Assembly (NCBI GenBank): GCA_007922195.1
Contig: ML681995.1
Coordinates: 21,719,978-21,783,977 of the forward strand
Reading direction: 5' to 3'
DNA length: 64,000 nucleotides
Source: Podocnemis expansa
Lineage: Eukaryota > Chordata > Testudines > Podocnemididae
This document shows, piece after piece, positions 1-9,901 of the stretch; the stretch's first letter is position 1, and every line of letters starts with the position of its first letter. The notes beneath the pieces were generated by a model that was given only the letters and a program-made list of their open reading frames with translations, was not told the origin of the DNA and did not search any database. The position numbers and the translations under genes were made by a program.

Positions 1-50
1 AGGATCTGTGACTCATTACTGAGTCAAGACCCATGGTTTGAAAACCACTG
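1..50 (+). mobile_element. Right end of a hAT-type non-autonomous transposon, cut by the window edge
   Basis: The segment ends in TTTGAAAACCACTG, the inverted-terminal motif of the family that starts CAGTGGTTTTCAAAC. The same end closes the element at 10855-11039 and opens, in reverse, the one at 22651-22823. Its left end and target duplication lie outside the window. Confidence 0.6.
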
Positions 51-1865
51 TTCTAGCCACTTGGTGCTCAGACAACCTGGGCACAGCCAAATTCCTTTTT
101 TGGAAATCTGGTTGCCCAACTCCAGTCTGAGCTCCTAGGTGACACCCACACAGATATTCCAGTTTCCCTGGCTATTGAGAAATGTAGCATTGTGCAATTT
201 GTCTGATTCTTGTAGTTTTGATGTCTCAGGCTTCTATCTTTCTTTTACTTTTTCTGCCTGTAAGGTCTTTCTGGCCAAGGCCTTGTAAGTCTGCTATCTT
301 CACTTTCCTTTCCTCCTTCACATCCACCTCCCTTGCTTTTCATTTATTGTACCCTCATCCATTTTCCTATCACATATTTCATTTAATTTTTTTAAAGAAA
401 AAAAAAAATCCCAGAGCATTCAACCAGGGTGTGGTGCTGGCTCGTCGATTCACCTGTAGCTCTCATTCCTTAGTCAGCTCCAGAGGTTATAAATGAGAGA
501 GACTGAAGCATCTCAGTAAAGTTAGCATGATTGAATTTTGACCAAATAAAAGTGCTCTCAGCCCTGTCAGAGAAGACTTCAAATTTATTTATTTATTTCT
601 GTGCACTTCAGCAAGACCTAATGCAGAGAAAAAGTCCCAAAGTAAGGGCATCAGGGAAGGAAAAATAAAATAAACACAGCTTTGTCTGTCTCAGCTTGTT
701 AAAGTGCTTTTTAGATTAGTAATCTCTCTGAGCAATATGTCCTCATATCATGGTCCAGAGAGAGAGAGCAGGAATCCAGGATAAAACATCACCACATTTC
801 TTTAAAAACAAAATGAACAAATCCCCTTAAGAACTGACTGTGAGTCCGGATCACCACATGTTGGTAGGTTTCAGCTAAATCTGTTTGTGTTACCCTTGAA
901 CATAGGGTGGAAAGAAGATCTAGCAGAGAAATATCCCTCCTCTGCAAGATTCTCCAGAACTGTGACAGGTTAAAATATGTCTGAATCATGAGAACTGGAG
1001 AAATGTGGTGGTGGTTTTTGTTTGTTTGTTTGTTTTATACTGCTGTAGTCAGGTACACTGAAACTAGCTAGAAATAGACGAATGTCATGGTCAAACCCTA
1101 ATGTAAACAAAGGTAAATAAACAACAAGAATAACTGTAAGGCAAATGAGATTTTCAAAACCCTTTCATTTTTAATAATATAAGGCCTCATTAGTAACACA
1201 GGTAAGGTGGATGAGGTCGGTCAGGAAATCTCTTTAGTCTAATAATCACAGCTAGGTGAACTTCCTTTTTTCCTGGGTGTGAACTGTCCATACACACACA
1301 CGCTTGATCTTAATGCGAACAACTGCCTATACATTCTTCACAGACAGTTCCCTGTGAGCATTCTTTCGATTATTTAGTATTCCAGCTCAGGGAGCTGTCT
1401 TCTAAGTCATATGGCATAGTATTTGTTCTATAAAACTCAAATTAAAATGTAAATACAACTAGGTTTTTAGTTCACTAATAATTATCTCTGAATGTTCATG
1501 CAAGTAGTGTTTGCTTGCATATATATTTTGGGAGTTGCTTTTAATTATGCAAATGTCAGTAATCAGACACAAATGCACATATTCACCTGCAAACTCAGGT
1601 GTATGAACTTCCATATCTGTATTCATGTCAAAAGTGGTCACTTGGCCATCTAGAAGCGGTCATTAGATCATCTAATTTCTTGTATCACAGTAGAGTTGGT
1701 CAAATTTTTAAGGTTGAATAGTTTATTCATCAACAAATGCAGTTTTAGTCAACCCAAAAATATTCTTGAAATTAACAGGGGTTTGTCACAAAGTTTCAGT
1801 CATGCAAAGGAAATTTTGGTACACAGCTAGTCAGCAGAGGTCAAGATAGTCTACTGTATAACATT
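51..1865. other. AT-rich intergenic or intronic stretch with no recognised gene
   Basis: The open frames here (largest 92 codons at 218-496) show no domain I recognise and no splice-site structure. Simple sequence includes an A-run near 396-408 and a TTTG run at 1014-1036. Nothing else is supported. Confidence 0.6.
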
Positions 1866-2140
1866 TTATCCCAGTAGTTAGATCATTCACCTGGGATTTG
1901 GGAGACATCAGTTCAGTTCCACCTCCACCTAATGTAAAGAAAAGATTTGAACCAGGCCTTTCTATATGGTAGACATGTGCACTAACCACTAGACCAGGAT
2001 GCTCTTAGTTATGCCTGTTGAAATTGTCCTATTTTGAGTAAATCATTAAAGAGCAATTGGAGCAAAGGCTTGAAATAGGGTGTCCTATGTTGTAGGTGAG
2101 TACCCTGACCACAAAGCTACAGAGTCATTCTCATCGTCCT
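1866..2140 (+). repeat. Old tRNA-like interspersed repeat
   Basis: A degenerate head with A-box-like (GTAGTTAGATCATTCACC) and B-box-like (CAGTTCAGTTCC) motifs is followed by a partial reversed echo (ACCAGGCC, GTGCACTAACCACTAGACC). This matches, from memory, a common sauropsid repeat with a tRNA-like head. It is highly diverged, so the boundaries are approximate. Confidence 0.45.
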
Positions 2141-2295
2141 TCTGTGGCCAAATCCATTGTCATTCACAGTAGCACATTGTAGTCATTCATATTTTTGTAC
2201 TTTGCTGAAAAAGTTCACAATTTTTAGTTCTCAAATTAATTGGTTTTGTTTGTTTTTCAGAACAGCCAGCAAACTAAAAAAAATAAAAGGTATTC

Positions 2296-2845
2296 ACCCA
2301 GTTCAGGTGTAACACAGGCTGCAGATTCCTTCTAGTTACCCCAGTATTGAGCCCAGTAACTTATTCGAATAAATTCCAAAAGGGGTGGCTGTGTTACTCT
2401 AGTGCAGGGAAACAAACAAGGAGTTTGGTGGCACTTTTAAAGAGTAACATTAATTAACTAACGAAATACTTTAGTCTTCAAAAGTGCCACCGGACTCCTT
2501 ATTTGAATAAAGCATGTCTTTCACAAACTCATACAGTCTCAATGTAAACACTTCAAGACCTAGAGAATACACTGTTTCCCGTCATAGTTTATTCCATTGG
2601 TTAATCGTCCTTTGGGGGGGGGGACTTATTTCCAGTTCGAATTAGTCTGGGTCTAACTTCCAGCTAATGTTTCTTCTTATGCCTTTCTTCACTAGTTTGT
2701 ATTTGTGTTTTCTTCCTGTAAAGACACTTATGCACTAGAGTCAAGTCACCTCTTGATTTTCTTTTTGACAAATTGAACAGATTGAGCTCCTTAATTCTAT
2801 TACAATAAGGCATTTTTCTACCCCTTGATTAATTTCTGTGGCTGG
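2296..2845 (-). mobile_element. CR1 LINE 3' fragment, antisense, split by a later insertion
   Basis: Read on the plus strand, the block follows the antisense CR1 pattern common in turtles: 'GTAACACAGG', then 'TTTATTCCATTGGTTAATCG', then 'CTTATTTCCAGT', 'AGTCAAGTCACCTCTTG' and 'AGATTGAGCTCCTTAATTC'. These correspond to the C-terminal part of CR1 ORF2 and its 3' region. No long open frame survives, so it is a dead 5'-truncated copy. The segment 2374-2498 is a foreign insert. Family assignment is from remembered consensus. Confidence 0.7.
2374..2498. mobile_element. Penelope-like insert with inverted arms inside the CR1 fragment
   Basis: The insert is flanked by a 13-bp direct repeat, TTATTCGAATAAA (2361-2373) and TTATTTGAATAAA (2499-2511), with one mismatch. 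Its left half reads the family tail in reverse (GGGTGGCTGTGTTACTCTAG, then GGTGGCACTTTTAAAGAGTAAC). Its right half reads part of the tail forward (TTTAGTCTTCAAAAGTGCC). The arms are therefore inverted. It is the shortest of the inverted copies in the window. Confidence 0.7.
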
Positions 2846-3462
2846 AAAATACACACTTTAAAAATGTTGTGATTAGAGCTTGACAACATACCAGTATCAA
2901 TCTCAAGAATGCTGCTAAAGATATAAAATTACCTGTTTTTTCGTATGTGTGATTGGCGAGGAAGGGTGTTAGGATCCAGGATACTTTAGGAAAGTGCTTG
3001 AGATGTTGAAGTTTCTAGTGTCTTTTTAAGTGCTTTTGTTGCACTGTAATTCTGTTCCATCTGCTCTCCTTCACAACTGCTATACAGAATTCTCCAGGGT
3101 TGAAAGTCTCACCAGATTTATTATGGAATGCATATAACTTCTCATGGGGTCTAGTGAGGGTTATTGCAATTCCAGCTAATTAAAAAGAACTTAATTGAAT
3201 TTGAAATGGGCCAAGTCTCAAAGTGACCTGCCTCAAGTGGGACAAGGCAATGTTCTTTAAAATTAGTAGATCAAACTGTGCCTTCTCCCCAATACAGTAT
3301 GCTGAAAAAATGTATACATATTACTAGCAAAACACTTGAAAACAAAGACTGCTTGGTTTATTTTTGTAATAGGAAATGGGAATGAAGAACAGAAATGAGA
3401 GTTAGGGGTTCTAGTTCACCCCTGGGCCATTAAGGTTTCCACTGCATTGAAAGGGTGTCTCT
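2846..3462. other. Unique AT-rich stretch, nothing recognised
   Basis: No terminal repeats, tandem arrays or coding frames that I can support are visible between the CR1 fragment and the MITE that starts at 3463. Confidence 0.5.
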
Positions 3463-3700
3463 GGGTATGTCTATACTGGCGGAGGCAAATTTGCTGCGGT
3501 CAGTTTGCTCTTACGGGAGTGGATCGCACCGAGTATGAACTCACTGCATCACTCCCGGAAGCTGACCCCAGAAGTCCTGGGGGTCAGGGTGCATAGGGCA
3601 AAGCCGACTGCAAGCAATTTGTGGTCGACTCTCCCCTGATGTGTACTGATGGCTTATAAAGTCACTGCTGGTTACACAAGTACATTCCTTGCATAACCAG

Positions 3701-4140
3701 TGTGGAGGAAATTTAAGGGTGTTCAGTCAGCGGAGGCCACACTTATTAAAAGAGAGAAAGTTTATTGGAAAACTATACACAGCTGCGGACTCTAGGGCCA
3801 AAACGAAGACCCAAGAGCCCCTAGCAAGGATGGGGTTACCTTATATAGGTAATACATTGTTATAATATATTCATGTATATCACCTAGTGTGACTTGGCTT
3901 TTCTCCAATCCCGTGACGCTTGTACTATCTTTCCATAATGAGGAGATGCTCTTCTTTCCTTATATGGGGGTCTGCTACCTGGGTGTTTTCCTAAGTTCAG
4001 TTCCTGCCTTTGTCTCTTTCTCATGCTAATTCACCCCACTACTCAGCTCAACAGGGTACATGACTCCTCGTTCAAGCTGAAATGGAGTCTGCTGCTTACA
4101 AGATGGAGTTAGCCAGATACTGTACTTAGTTTCTTCCACA
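3701..4140 (-). mobile_element. Solo LTR, probably of a class I endogenous retrovirus
   Basis: The 440-bp block begins TGTGGAGGAAA and ends TTTCTTCCACA, giving the canonical TG...CA ends with matching short inverted termini. The flanks carry a 4-bp duplication, CCAG (3697-3700 and 4141-4144). Transcription would run on the minus strand. In that sense there is a TATA-like TATATAAGG (3839-3847) followed about 70 bases later by a CCAATAAA polyadenylation signal (3761-3768). No internal viral region and no coding sequence is present, so recombination between two LTRs is the likely origin. A 4-bp duplication fits gammaretrovirus-like elements; the class is inferred. Confidence 0.85.
3839..3847 (-). 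promoter_or_regulatory. TATA box of the solo LTR
   Basis: TATATAAGG on the minus strand lies about 70 bases upstream of the AATAAA signal at 3761-3768, the normal U3-R spacing. A second TATA-like CCTTATATG (plus-strand text) lies farther upstream at 3958-3966. Confidence 0.5.
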
Positions 4141-4237
4141 CCAGTGGTCGACTGCTGCCGAAAAAGCCCCAAGTGTCGACTAGAGGTGTTTTAGGAAGTC
4201 TGCATTATTCCACTAGCAGGACAGGAAATCCTGCATG

Positions 4238-4400
4238 ACTAGAGGAATTTTAAATGGCCACGGTCAAATTCTAGCTTCACTGGCGTCATTGGGAGTTTTG
4301 CCATTGATTTCAATGGAGCCAAGATTTACTTTCAAGAGTGTAGATCATCCTTTTCTCTGCCAATGCAGGATTGTGTCCTTCAGACCATTATCCAGTGCAA
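4238..4400. repeat. Possible ancient interspersed repeat (CAATGGGAG motif type)
   Basis: The phrases CATTGGGAGTTTTGCCATTG and TTTCAATGGAGCCAAGATTT resemble an old, abundant amniote repeat. Similar wording recurs near 40660-40720 and 23930-23985. There are no termini or duplications to support boundaries. Confidence 0.3.
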
Positions 4401-4497
4401 AACAACCTACTTTAAAATGACTCAGGAAAAGGGCTTTTACTTCTTCATTTGGAGACTGTGTTAATAGCTCTACTGTCGACGTTTTGCATGATACTTA

Positions 4498-4780
4498 GGG
4501 TATGCCTATACTGATGGAAGCAAAATCACTATTGTCAGCATGATCTTCTGGGCATGATTCAGTGGTGAGTATAAACCCGCTGAATCGATCTGGAAGTCAT
4601 CATAGCAACCCTAGTACTGGAACTGGAGTTGCTGTGACTAGACCATAAGGCATTTGCAGTCAGCTTACCCTAATGTGTAGGAACTTACACTAATGTGTAC
4701 CCTAATGTGTAGGTATTTTATGTACCTTGCGTATCTCGCATTGACTGCAGCCAAGAAACGTGGCACACATAGACTAGGCC
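4498..4780. mobile_element. Harbinger-like MITE with TTA target duplication
   Basis: The element starts GGGTATGCCTATACTG and ends AGACTAGGCC, imperfect inverted ends of the TATGTCTACACT group. It is flanked by TTA on both sides (4495-4497 and 4781-4783), the duplication typical of PIF/Harbinger transposition. It has no coding capacity. Inside, CCCTAATGTGTAGG is repeated at about 4670-4710. Confidence 0.75.
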
Positions 4781-4783
4781 TTA

Positions 4784-5520
4784 GTCTGAATTTTAATTTT
4801 TCAGTGACACTAGTTGTATCTGTGCATCACCCTATGTCAACTCACAAGGAGCAGGTCTAAGTTTAAAGCAAGTGTTTAACAGAGAATTATCTCAGATAAC
4901 ACCGAGAGCAATTAAGAACCCCCCCAGAATGGAATCTTGCTATTTCTAGGAAGATATCTGAATTTTTTGTACACAAATAATTTATTCTCACCTATATTGT
5001 GCTAAGTTACTGTGCATTTTACTGAATTGCTATCTTTTTGTTATTTTCAGTGTTCCTTTATTAAATGCTATGCTGAGCGTTATTTCTTTGCAGTTATAAA
5101 TGTGCATCTTATTTTCTGTACTATATTCTTACTGAAATTGTTCTTCAAGAACACAACAAGGCAAATGATACAAAAGCACTTTGCCATTCAAGACAAAATT
5201 GCCTCCCAAATTCCCATCCTCTGAGAAACCCAGGACAAAATTTGCAAGCAACTTAAAAACTATTTAGACGGCTTCTGGGGTTTTGGACTAGTACTGTGAA
5301 CACTGGAGGTGAGATTCACCTTCAAGTTCTGGAAGCAGCACAACAACACATGGAGCATTGAAGTCAGGCCCACCTACAAACGTAGATCAATCCAGCCATC
5401 AACCATTTCCTTCACCAAAGTTGATATTATTACCCAAAATCTGAAGACAGACTCAAAGCCTCTTAAATTTAATGGGAATCTTTCCACTGAATTCATTTGA
5501 CCTAAGATCGGTCCCTTTCA
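4784..5520. other. AT-rich unique stretch, nothing recognised
   Basis: Two open frames of about 65-70 codons (5012-5224, 5309-5500) are present, but neither resembles a known protein. No repeat termini are visible. Confidence 0.5.
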
Positions 5521-6799
5521 GGGGCTATGTCTACACTTAGACAGCTAATTCGAACTGACTGAATTCAAACTCATCAATTTGAACTAATAATTATTAGTTT
5601 AAATTCAGTCAATTCAAATTAACTTGGCCACACTAGAAACTCCAATTCGAACTAGCATGTCCATGGACTGGACTTGCTAATTCAAATTGGGGGAGAGGCA
5701 CCATGGGAGGTGTGGCAACATGGCCCCCAACAAGGGCCATGCCACCTCCCAATCCCTTGCCGGCTCCAGCCCTCTGAGCCCTGCCCAGAGAAAAGCCTCC
5801 ACTGCCCAGCTCTAGCTGTGGTGCAGCTAGAGCTGGGCAGCAGGTGCTTTCCCCCATGCCAGGCTCAGAAGGCTAGAGCCTGGCAGGGAATGTTTTCCCT
5901 TGGCCAGGTAGGGGGAGAAGGGATTCCCTATGGCTGGCTCCAGCAGCACTGCCCTGTGTGGGGAAGGGACTCCTGTGCCGGGCTGGAACCCAGCTTGCCA
6001 GTGCAGGGAAGGGACCCCGGCTCCGGTCTGGAGCCTGGCTTGCTGGTGCGGGGAAGGGATCCCTGTGCCAGGCTGGAGCCATGCTCCCTGGGCTGGGGAC
6101 AGGGATCCCTGTATGTGGCTCCAGCTCTGCCTGCCACATGGGGCAAGACCCTTGCACGTGGCTGGAGCCCCGCTGGCTACGTTTGTGGGTCCCATCCCTG
6201 CATGTGGCCAGCAGCGCTCCAGCTGCATATGGGGGTCCCATCCCTGCATGTGGGGATTCCTTCTCCCTTCCAGGGGAGCAGGGCTGCAGCCCCACCCAGG
6301 GAGCCCTTCTTCCCATCCAGGGATCCCTTCTCCCCATGCCTGGGGATCTCCTGCCTGCATGCAGGTATCCCATCCCCGAGCCCACAGAGCATGGCTCCAG
6401 CCCCACCTGGGGATTGCTGGCAAGCAGGGCTGAAGCAGTGTTCCCCCAGCTAAGGGACAGGAACCCCACTGACCACCAGCCCGAGCTGGCTGGGTGGTGG
6501 TGAAGGTGCCTTTGGGGCTGCTGGACCTAGGTGCTTGAGGGCTGGTCTTCCTTGCAGGGTGCCATGCGCAGGGGATCCCATGTCAATTTGAACTAACAGT
6601 GAGTTTGACTTGACATGGCCACACTGACTCAATTCAAACTGCTGGATTTGAATTGACCACGAACGACTTCAAAGTCAAATGAGGTTGGACCACCATGAAG
6701 TCAGCTTTCATCAATTCTAAGGAGTTCCTTGGTTCAAATTGATGAAAGTGAGTGTCATCATGCATCAATTCCAATTCAATTCTAATTGTAGACATACCC
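5521..6799. mobile_element. Large non-autonomous Harbinger-like element with GC-rich core
   Basis: The termini are GGGGCTATGTCTACACTTAG on the left and TTGTAGACATACCC on the right, inverted copies of one motif. About 170 bp at the left end and 230 bp at the right are AT-rich and full of AATTCGAA/AATTCAAA words. The 850-bp middle is strongly GC-rich and made of degenerate tandem repeats. Several overlapping long open frames on both strands (up to 259 codons at 5674-6453) come from the repeat period being a multiple of three and show no protein domain. I could not see a clean target duplication. Confidence 0.75.
5961..6110 (+). repeat. Degenerate 45-bp tandem repeat in the MITE core
   Basis: The word GGGAAGGGA begins at 5961, 6006 and 6051 and a diverged version GGGACAGGGA follows near 6096, giving a constant 45-bp step. 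Each unit includes a GGCTGGA(A/G)CC phrase. The period is 15 codons, which keeps all three frames open over long distances. Confidence 0.8.
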
Positions 6800-6914
6800 A
6801 GGGTGAATGGCATAGAGGTTCCCTGTAGGGTGATATGGTAGCCAATGCCAAAAGCTCCCGTGGAAGTCGGGGAGGTTGTTAGTACAATTCCCATCCTATA
6901 CAGGCCAATCATGT

Positions 6915-7277
6915 TTGAACTCTGGCTGCTATAATGCTGCTGTTTGAGAGTTTTCCAGGTGTGGTAAGGCCCAACAACCCACCTGGGCTAAACAGGAAGA
7001 GGTCCTGAAGACTCTCCGGACATGGCAGGACACAGCAAATAACAGTGCTAAGCAGTGAAACAGTCCTGAAGCCTTTTGGCTGCATCCCTTTTGGCGGGCT
7101 CTGGGAATGAGTCTCTCTCTTCCATCATCCTGCCCCACTCTGAGCCCTCTGCTGGGCTTTTAAGCCCCATCTCCTGCCAGGACATGCAGAGCATGTGTGA
7201 TGGAGAGGGGCCTTTCTAGCCCTCAAGGAAGCTAAGGGCACCCCCTCTGGTGGGGAGGGACAGCTATCCCCATCACA
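6915..7277 (-). mobile_element. LTR-like fragment, minus strand
   Basis: The plus-strand end CATCCCCATCACA is the reverse of a TGTGATGGGG LTR start. It is preceded by GGGCTTTTAAGCCCC, a TATA-like palindrome, and by a block (AAGCTAAGGGCACCCCCTCT) that parallels one near 45930 in the LTR-like copy at 45421-45975. The far end is not defined. Confidence 0.4.
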
Positions 7278-7380
7278 GGTAACCAGATAACAGGCATGAA
7301 AAATTGGTGGTAAGGGTTGCTAGGGGCCTTCATTAGACAAAGTCCTGAGTGTCCCTATAAAATCAGGACATCTGGTCACC
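7278..7380 (-). mobile_element. Short terminal-inverted-repeat element (GGTCACCAGAT type)
   Basis: The ends GGTAACCAGATAACA and GACATCTGGTCACC are imperfect inverted repeats. The internal phrase CCTATAAAATCAGGACA matches, in reverse, the plus-strand copy at 28886-29005 (GTCCTGATTTTTTC, CTATCTGGTCAACC). No convincing target duplication is visible. Confidence 0.55.
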
Positions 7381-7425
7381 GTTGTTACTTACCAGGTAGA
7401 CCTGAAAGAAATAGGAGAGTGCAGC

Positions 7426-8014
7426 CAGGGCTGGCTCAAGGAACTGTGGTGCCCTGAGCTGGCCTTGGTTTTGCCCCCCATCCATCTGGGGGGTGTGAAA
7501 CCCAGCTTCTACTCAAGACCAGCTTGCTCCACCCCCAGGGCAGGGAACAGCTGGCCCAGGGGTGGAGTGGGCCAGCCCAGAGGCCGGATTGCATTCTCCC
7601 ACCCCTCCTTCCCTGTTCCTCCCTGGGAGCGGGGAGGGCCGGCCCAGAGGCAGGGCGAGAGACTGGAGTCCACCCTGTGGGTTGGCCTGCTCCACCCCTG
7701 GGCCGGCTGTTCCTTACTCTGGGGGTGGAGCAGGCCAGTCTGGGGACTGGGCGCTGCTCTCCTGCTCTGCCTCCGGGCCATCCCTCCCTGCCCCTAGGGT
7801 GGAAGAGCTGGCCCAGGGGAGGGGTGGGAGAGTGGAGCCTGGCCTCTGGACTGGCCTGGTCCAGCCCTGGGCCAGCTGTTCCCTACCCTGGGGGACAGGG
7901 TAAGCCAGCAGACGGGCTGCAACGTGGAGCTCAGGGGTGCCAGCGTGGCACCGGCATCCCTGTTTTGGTGTCCCAAGTCAGTGCCTTACTGGCTTATGGG
8001 GAGAGCTGGCCCTG
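7426..8014. mobile_element. hAT-type non-autonomous transposon with GC-rich core
   Basis: Inverted ends CAGGGCTGGCTC and GAGAGCTGGCCCTG are flanked by an 8-bp target duplication, AGTGCAGC (7418-7425) and AGTGCACC (8015-8022), with one mismatch. Eight base pairs is the hAT signature. The core is GC-rich with loosely repeated GGAGCAGGCCAG and GGCCCAGGGG phrases. Open frames up to 163 codons in the core are compositional and carry no transposase motif. Confidence 0.8.
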
Positions 8015-8689
8015 AGTGCACCAGGGATTTTGGCTATCCCTTGTAAATGTTGAATCTTATTATTTTGTGGATCCAAAAATTTGCCTGTCAAAGTTTATCC
8101 ATAGTCAAGAGAAATCTTACTCTGCCTAACCTTTCAGACTGTTTTGCAAGAGTAAGTCATTGCTAAGCCCTCACAAGAACATTCCTGGCAGCAGGAAGTC
8201 TATGTGGACAGATCTTTATGGCTTTTACAGATTATATAAATCTAAGAACTGGAGAGGAACTGAGAAAATCAAAAGCTAATTTAATTCCTCTAACACTATG
8301 ATTTTCTGTTTGTTGCTAGACCAGAAATGAGCAGTAAAAGGACAAATCTTCATAGATCTGAAAAACTCTACCATCACAGCCCTTCCAACAATTTAGAATT
8401 TTCCTTATTTACATTAATTAATTCACTAAGCATAATATATGAGCTGAAAATAATTTCAGCTTGAATATCTTGCAGCACTGGAGTTCTTGAGCATGAAAGT
8501 CTGCCATGTGGAGAAAGCCATAGATACAAATTATGTACCAGATGTGGACGGTTCCAAGTTACTACAAAGAACTCCTTTCTGGAGTCTGGGAGTTGAGTTC
8601 TACTCATGTGCTTAAGGTCTAACTGATTGCCATATTTGGGGTTGGAAAGAAATTTTCCACCAGGACAGATTGGGAGATTGGAGACAGAT

Positions 8690-8770
8690 TTTTATTTTGT
8701 TTCATTTTGATTTGTTTGTTTGTTTGTGTTTTTTATGTTGTTTTTTGTTTTGTTTTGTTTTGTTTTTTGC
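8690..8770. repeat. T/G-rich low-complexity tract
   Basis: TTTG and TTTTG runs alternate through this interval. Confidence 0.8.
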
Positions 8771-8809
8771 CTTCCTCTGCAACATGGGGTGTGAGTTACT
8801 TGGTTGCTT

Positions 8810-8985
8810 AAACTACAGTAAATGATGGTTTCTCTGAAACAAAGTCTTTAAATCATGATTTGGGGACTTCAGTAACTAAGTCAGAAGTTATAGATCTATT
8901 ATAGGATGTTGTGGGTGAGATTCTGTGGCCTGCAGTGTGCAGGAGATCAGACTAGATTATCATGATGGTTTCTTCCTTAAAGTCA
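8810..8985 (+). mobile_element. CR1-type 3' tail, sense orientation
   Basis: The phrase GTGAGATTCTGTGGCCTGCA followed by GTGCAGGAGATCAGACTAG and ATCATGATGGTTTCTTCC matches the sense 3' end of a diverged CR1 family as I remember it. The upstream phrases GGGGACTTCAGTAACTAAG and AGATCTATTATAGGA also fit. It is a short 5'-truncated relic. Confidence 0.6.
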
Positions 8986-9295
8986 TTCTTTGTTAATGAC
9001 AAATAAATGACTTAAATGTTAACGAACACAGTATAAATCGAAGTTAGGGAATCCAGTATTATTGAGATGTGGAAATGCATATAAGGAAAGGACTCTGAAA
9101 CCGTCATTGAATAGGTTTAAATTACAGTAGATATCCACATAAACTTATACAAGTAGGTACCTGTAGTAAGGAACTGTGGCCTCCCTCAGAGCCTGGGCTT
9201 GAGGAAGAGCCTGAACATACCTCCTGGACAGACTTGGGAACTACAGGGCCCAGGCTCTGGAAGCAGAAGGAAGGAGTCCAACCAGGAGGGGGAAG

Positions 9296-9303
9296 TATAA
9301 AAG
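9296..9303 (+). promoter_or_regulatory. TATA box of the first LTR copy
   Basis: TATAAAAG lies about 134 bases into the LTR and sits at the same place as in the second copy (27704-27711), in both cases preceded by GGAAG or GGGAAG. Confidence 0.6.
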
Positions 9304-9544
9304 CCCAGGCTGGCAGCACAGCAGGGGCCGAGCTGCGGCTGCTGTAGGGAAAGGATGTGCCTGCTCGGAGGCGGCGAGTCAGAGGAGGCCAGGCCCCGGC
9401 CAAGCAGCCACCTCTGTCCTCTCTTGCTAGAGGGCTCGACAGCCTATCCAGTCTACCTGGGCCTGGTGACTGGGAGGAGATACCTGAGGCTGTGGACTGA
9501 AAGCCCACTGAGACCGTGATCAGCGGCCCCATGCTGGGGCTAAC

Positions 9545-9730
9545 TTGGAGCTAGGAGAGGTGGAGGATGCAGATGCCTATAGCCCCTGTGACCTAGAGGA
9601 ACTCCCTTCAGCAAGGGAGGAGCCACTGATGGCGGACAGACCCTGCGAACTGGAGAAGCTGCCCTCCGCCAATGGAACAGAGGAGCTCCCAGACCTGTGC
9701 CTGTGGACACTGATGCAATGTTCCCTCTAA
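9545..9730 (+). pseudogene. Acidic open frame within the LTR, cut by the hAT insertion
   Basis: The frame encodes a glutamate- and aspartate-rich peptide with the phrase AYSPCDLEELPSAREEPL and a second, weaker LEKLP repeat. The homologous frame in the other LTR copy (from about 27994 to 28287) has AYSPCDLEELPLAEEEPL and continues with DLEELPLADAPEECLDLPP. The frame is thus kept between two diverged copies, although the flanking sequence differs. The hAT element at 9716 cuts this copy just after PDLCLWTLM. I do not recognise the protein, and chance preservation in a repetitive, stop-poor sequence is possible. Confidence 0.4.
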
Positions 9731-9901
9731 TTTTTTGTAGGCTGTGTGCGCAAAAAATCTCTTTGTGTGTGCAAAAAAATTCTTTGTGTGCACTAATATT
9801 AGCACTGTTGAATTTTTTTTGTTTAAACTTTATTTTGTTGTGTGTTCACGTTTCATGACCTGTGTGCGTGTACACATGCACACACCTTAGAGGGAACAGT
9901 G
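9716..9901. mobile_element. Small hAT transposon inserted in the LTR
   Basis: Inverted ends CAATGTTCCCTCTAATTTTT and CTTAGAGGGAACAGTG are flanked by 8-bp near-duplicates CACTGATG (9708-9715) and CACTCAGG (9902-9909). The paralogous LTR at 27577-28675 lacks the insert and reads straight through at the equivalent place (GGACATAGAGGGTTTCAGC), which is an empty-site control. The interior is GTGTGC/CAAAAA-rich and non-coding. Confidence 0.9.

Larger units (their letters stand above)
3463..4187. mobile_element. Harbinger-like MITE, interrupted by a solo LTR
   Basis: The left end GGGTATGTCTATACTGG is the terminal motif of the TATGTCTACACT group of MITEs seen repeatedly in this window. After removing the LTR (3701-4140) the sequence runs on to a diverged right end near AAGTGTCGACTAGAGG, which resembles the reverse of the left terminus. 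I see no clear target duplication, so the right boundary is approximate. It has no coding capacity. Confidence 0.55.

Noticed and set aside
5674..6453. 259-codon open frame on the plus strand and several long frames on the minus strand
   Set aside because: They lie in the GC-rich MITE core whose 45-bp repeat period keeps several frames open at once. The composition is Pro/Gly/Cys/Trp-rich and no domain is visible.
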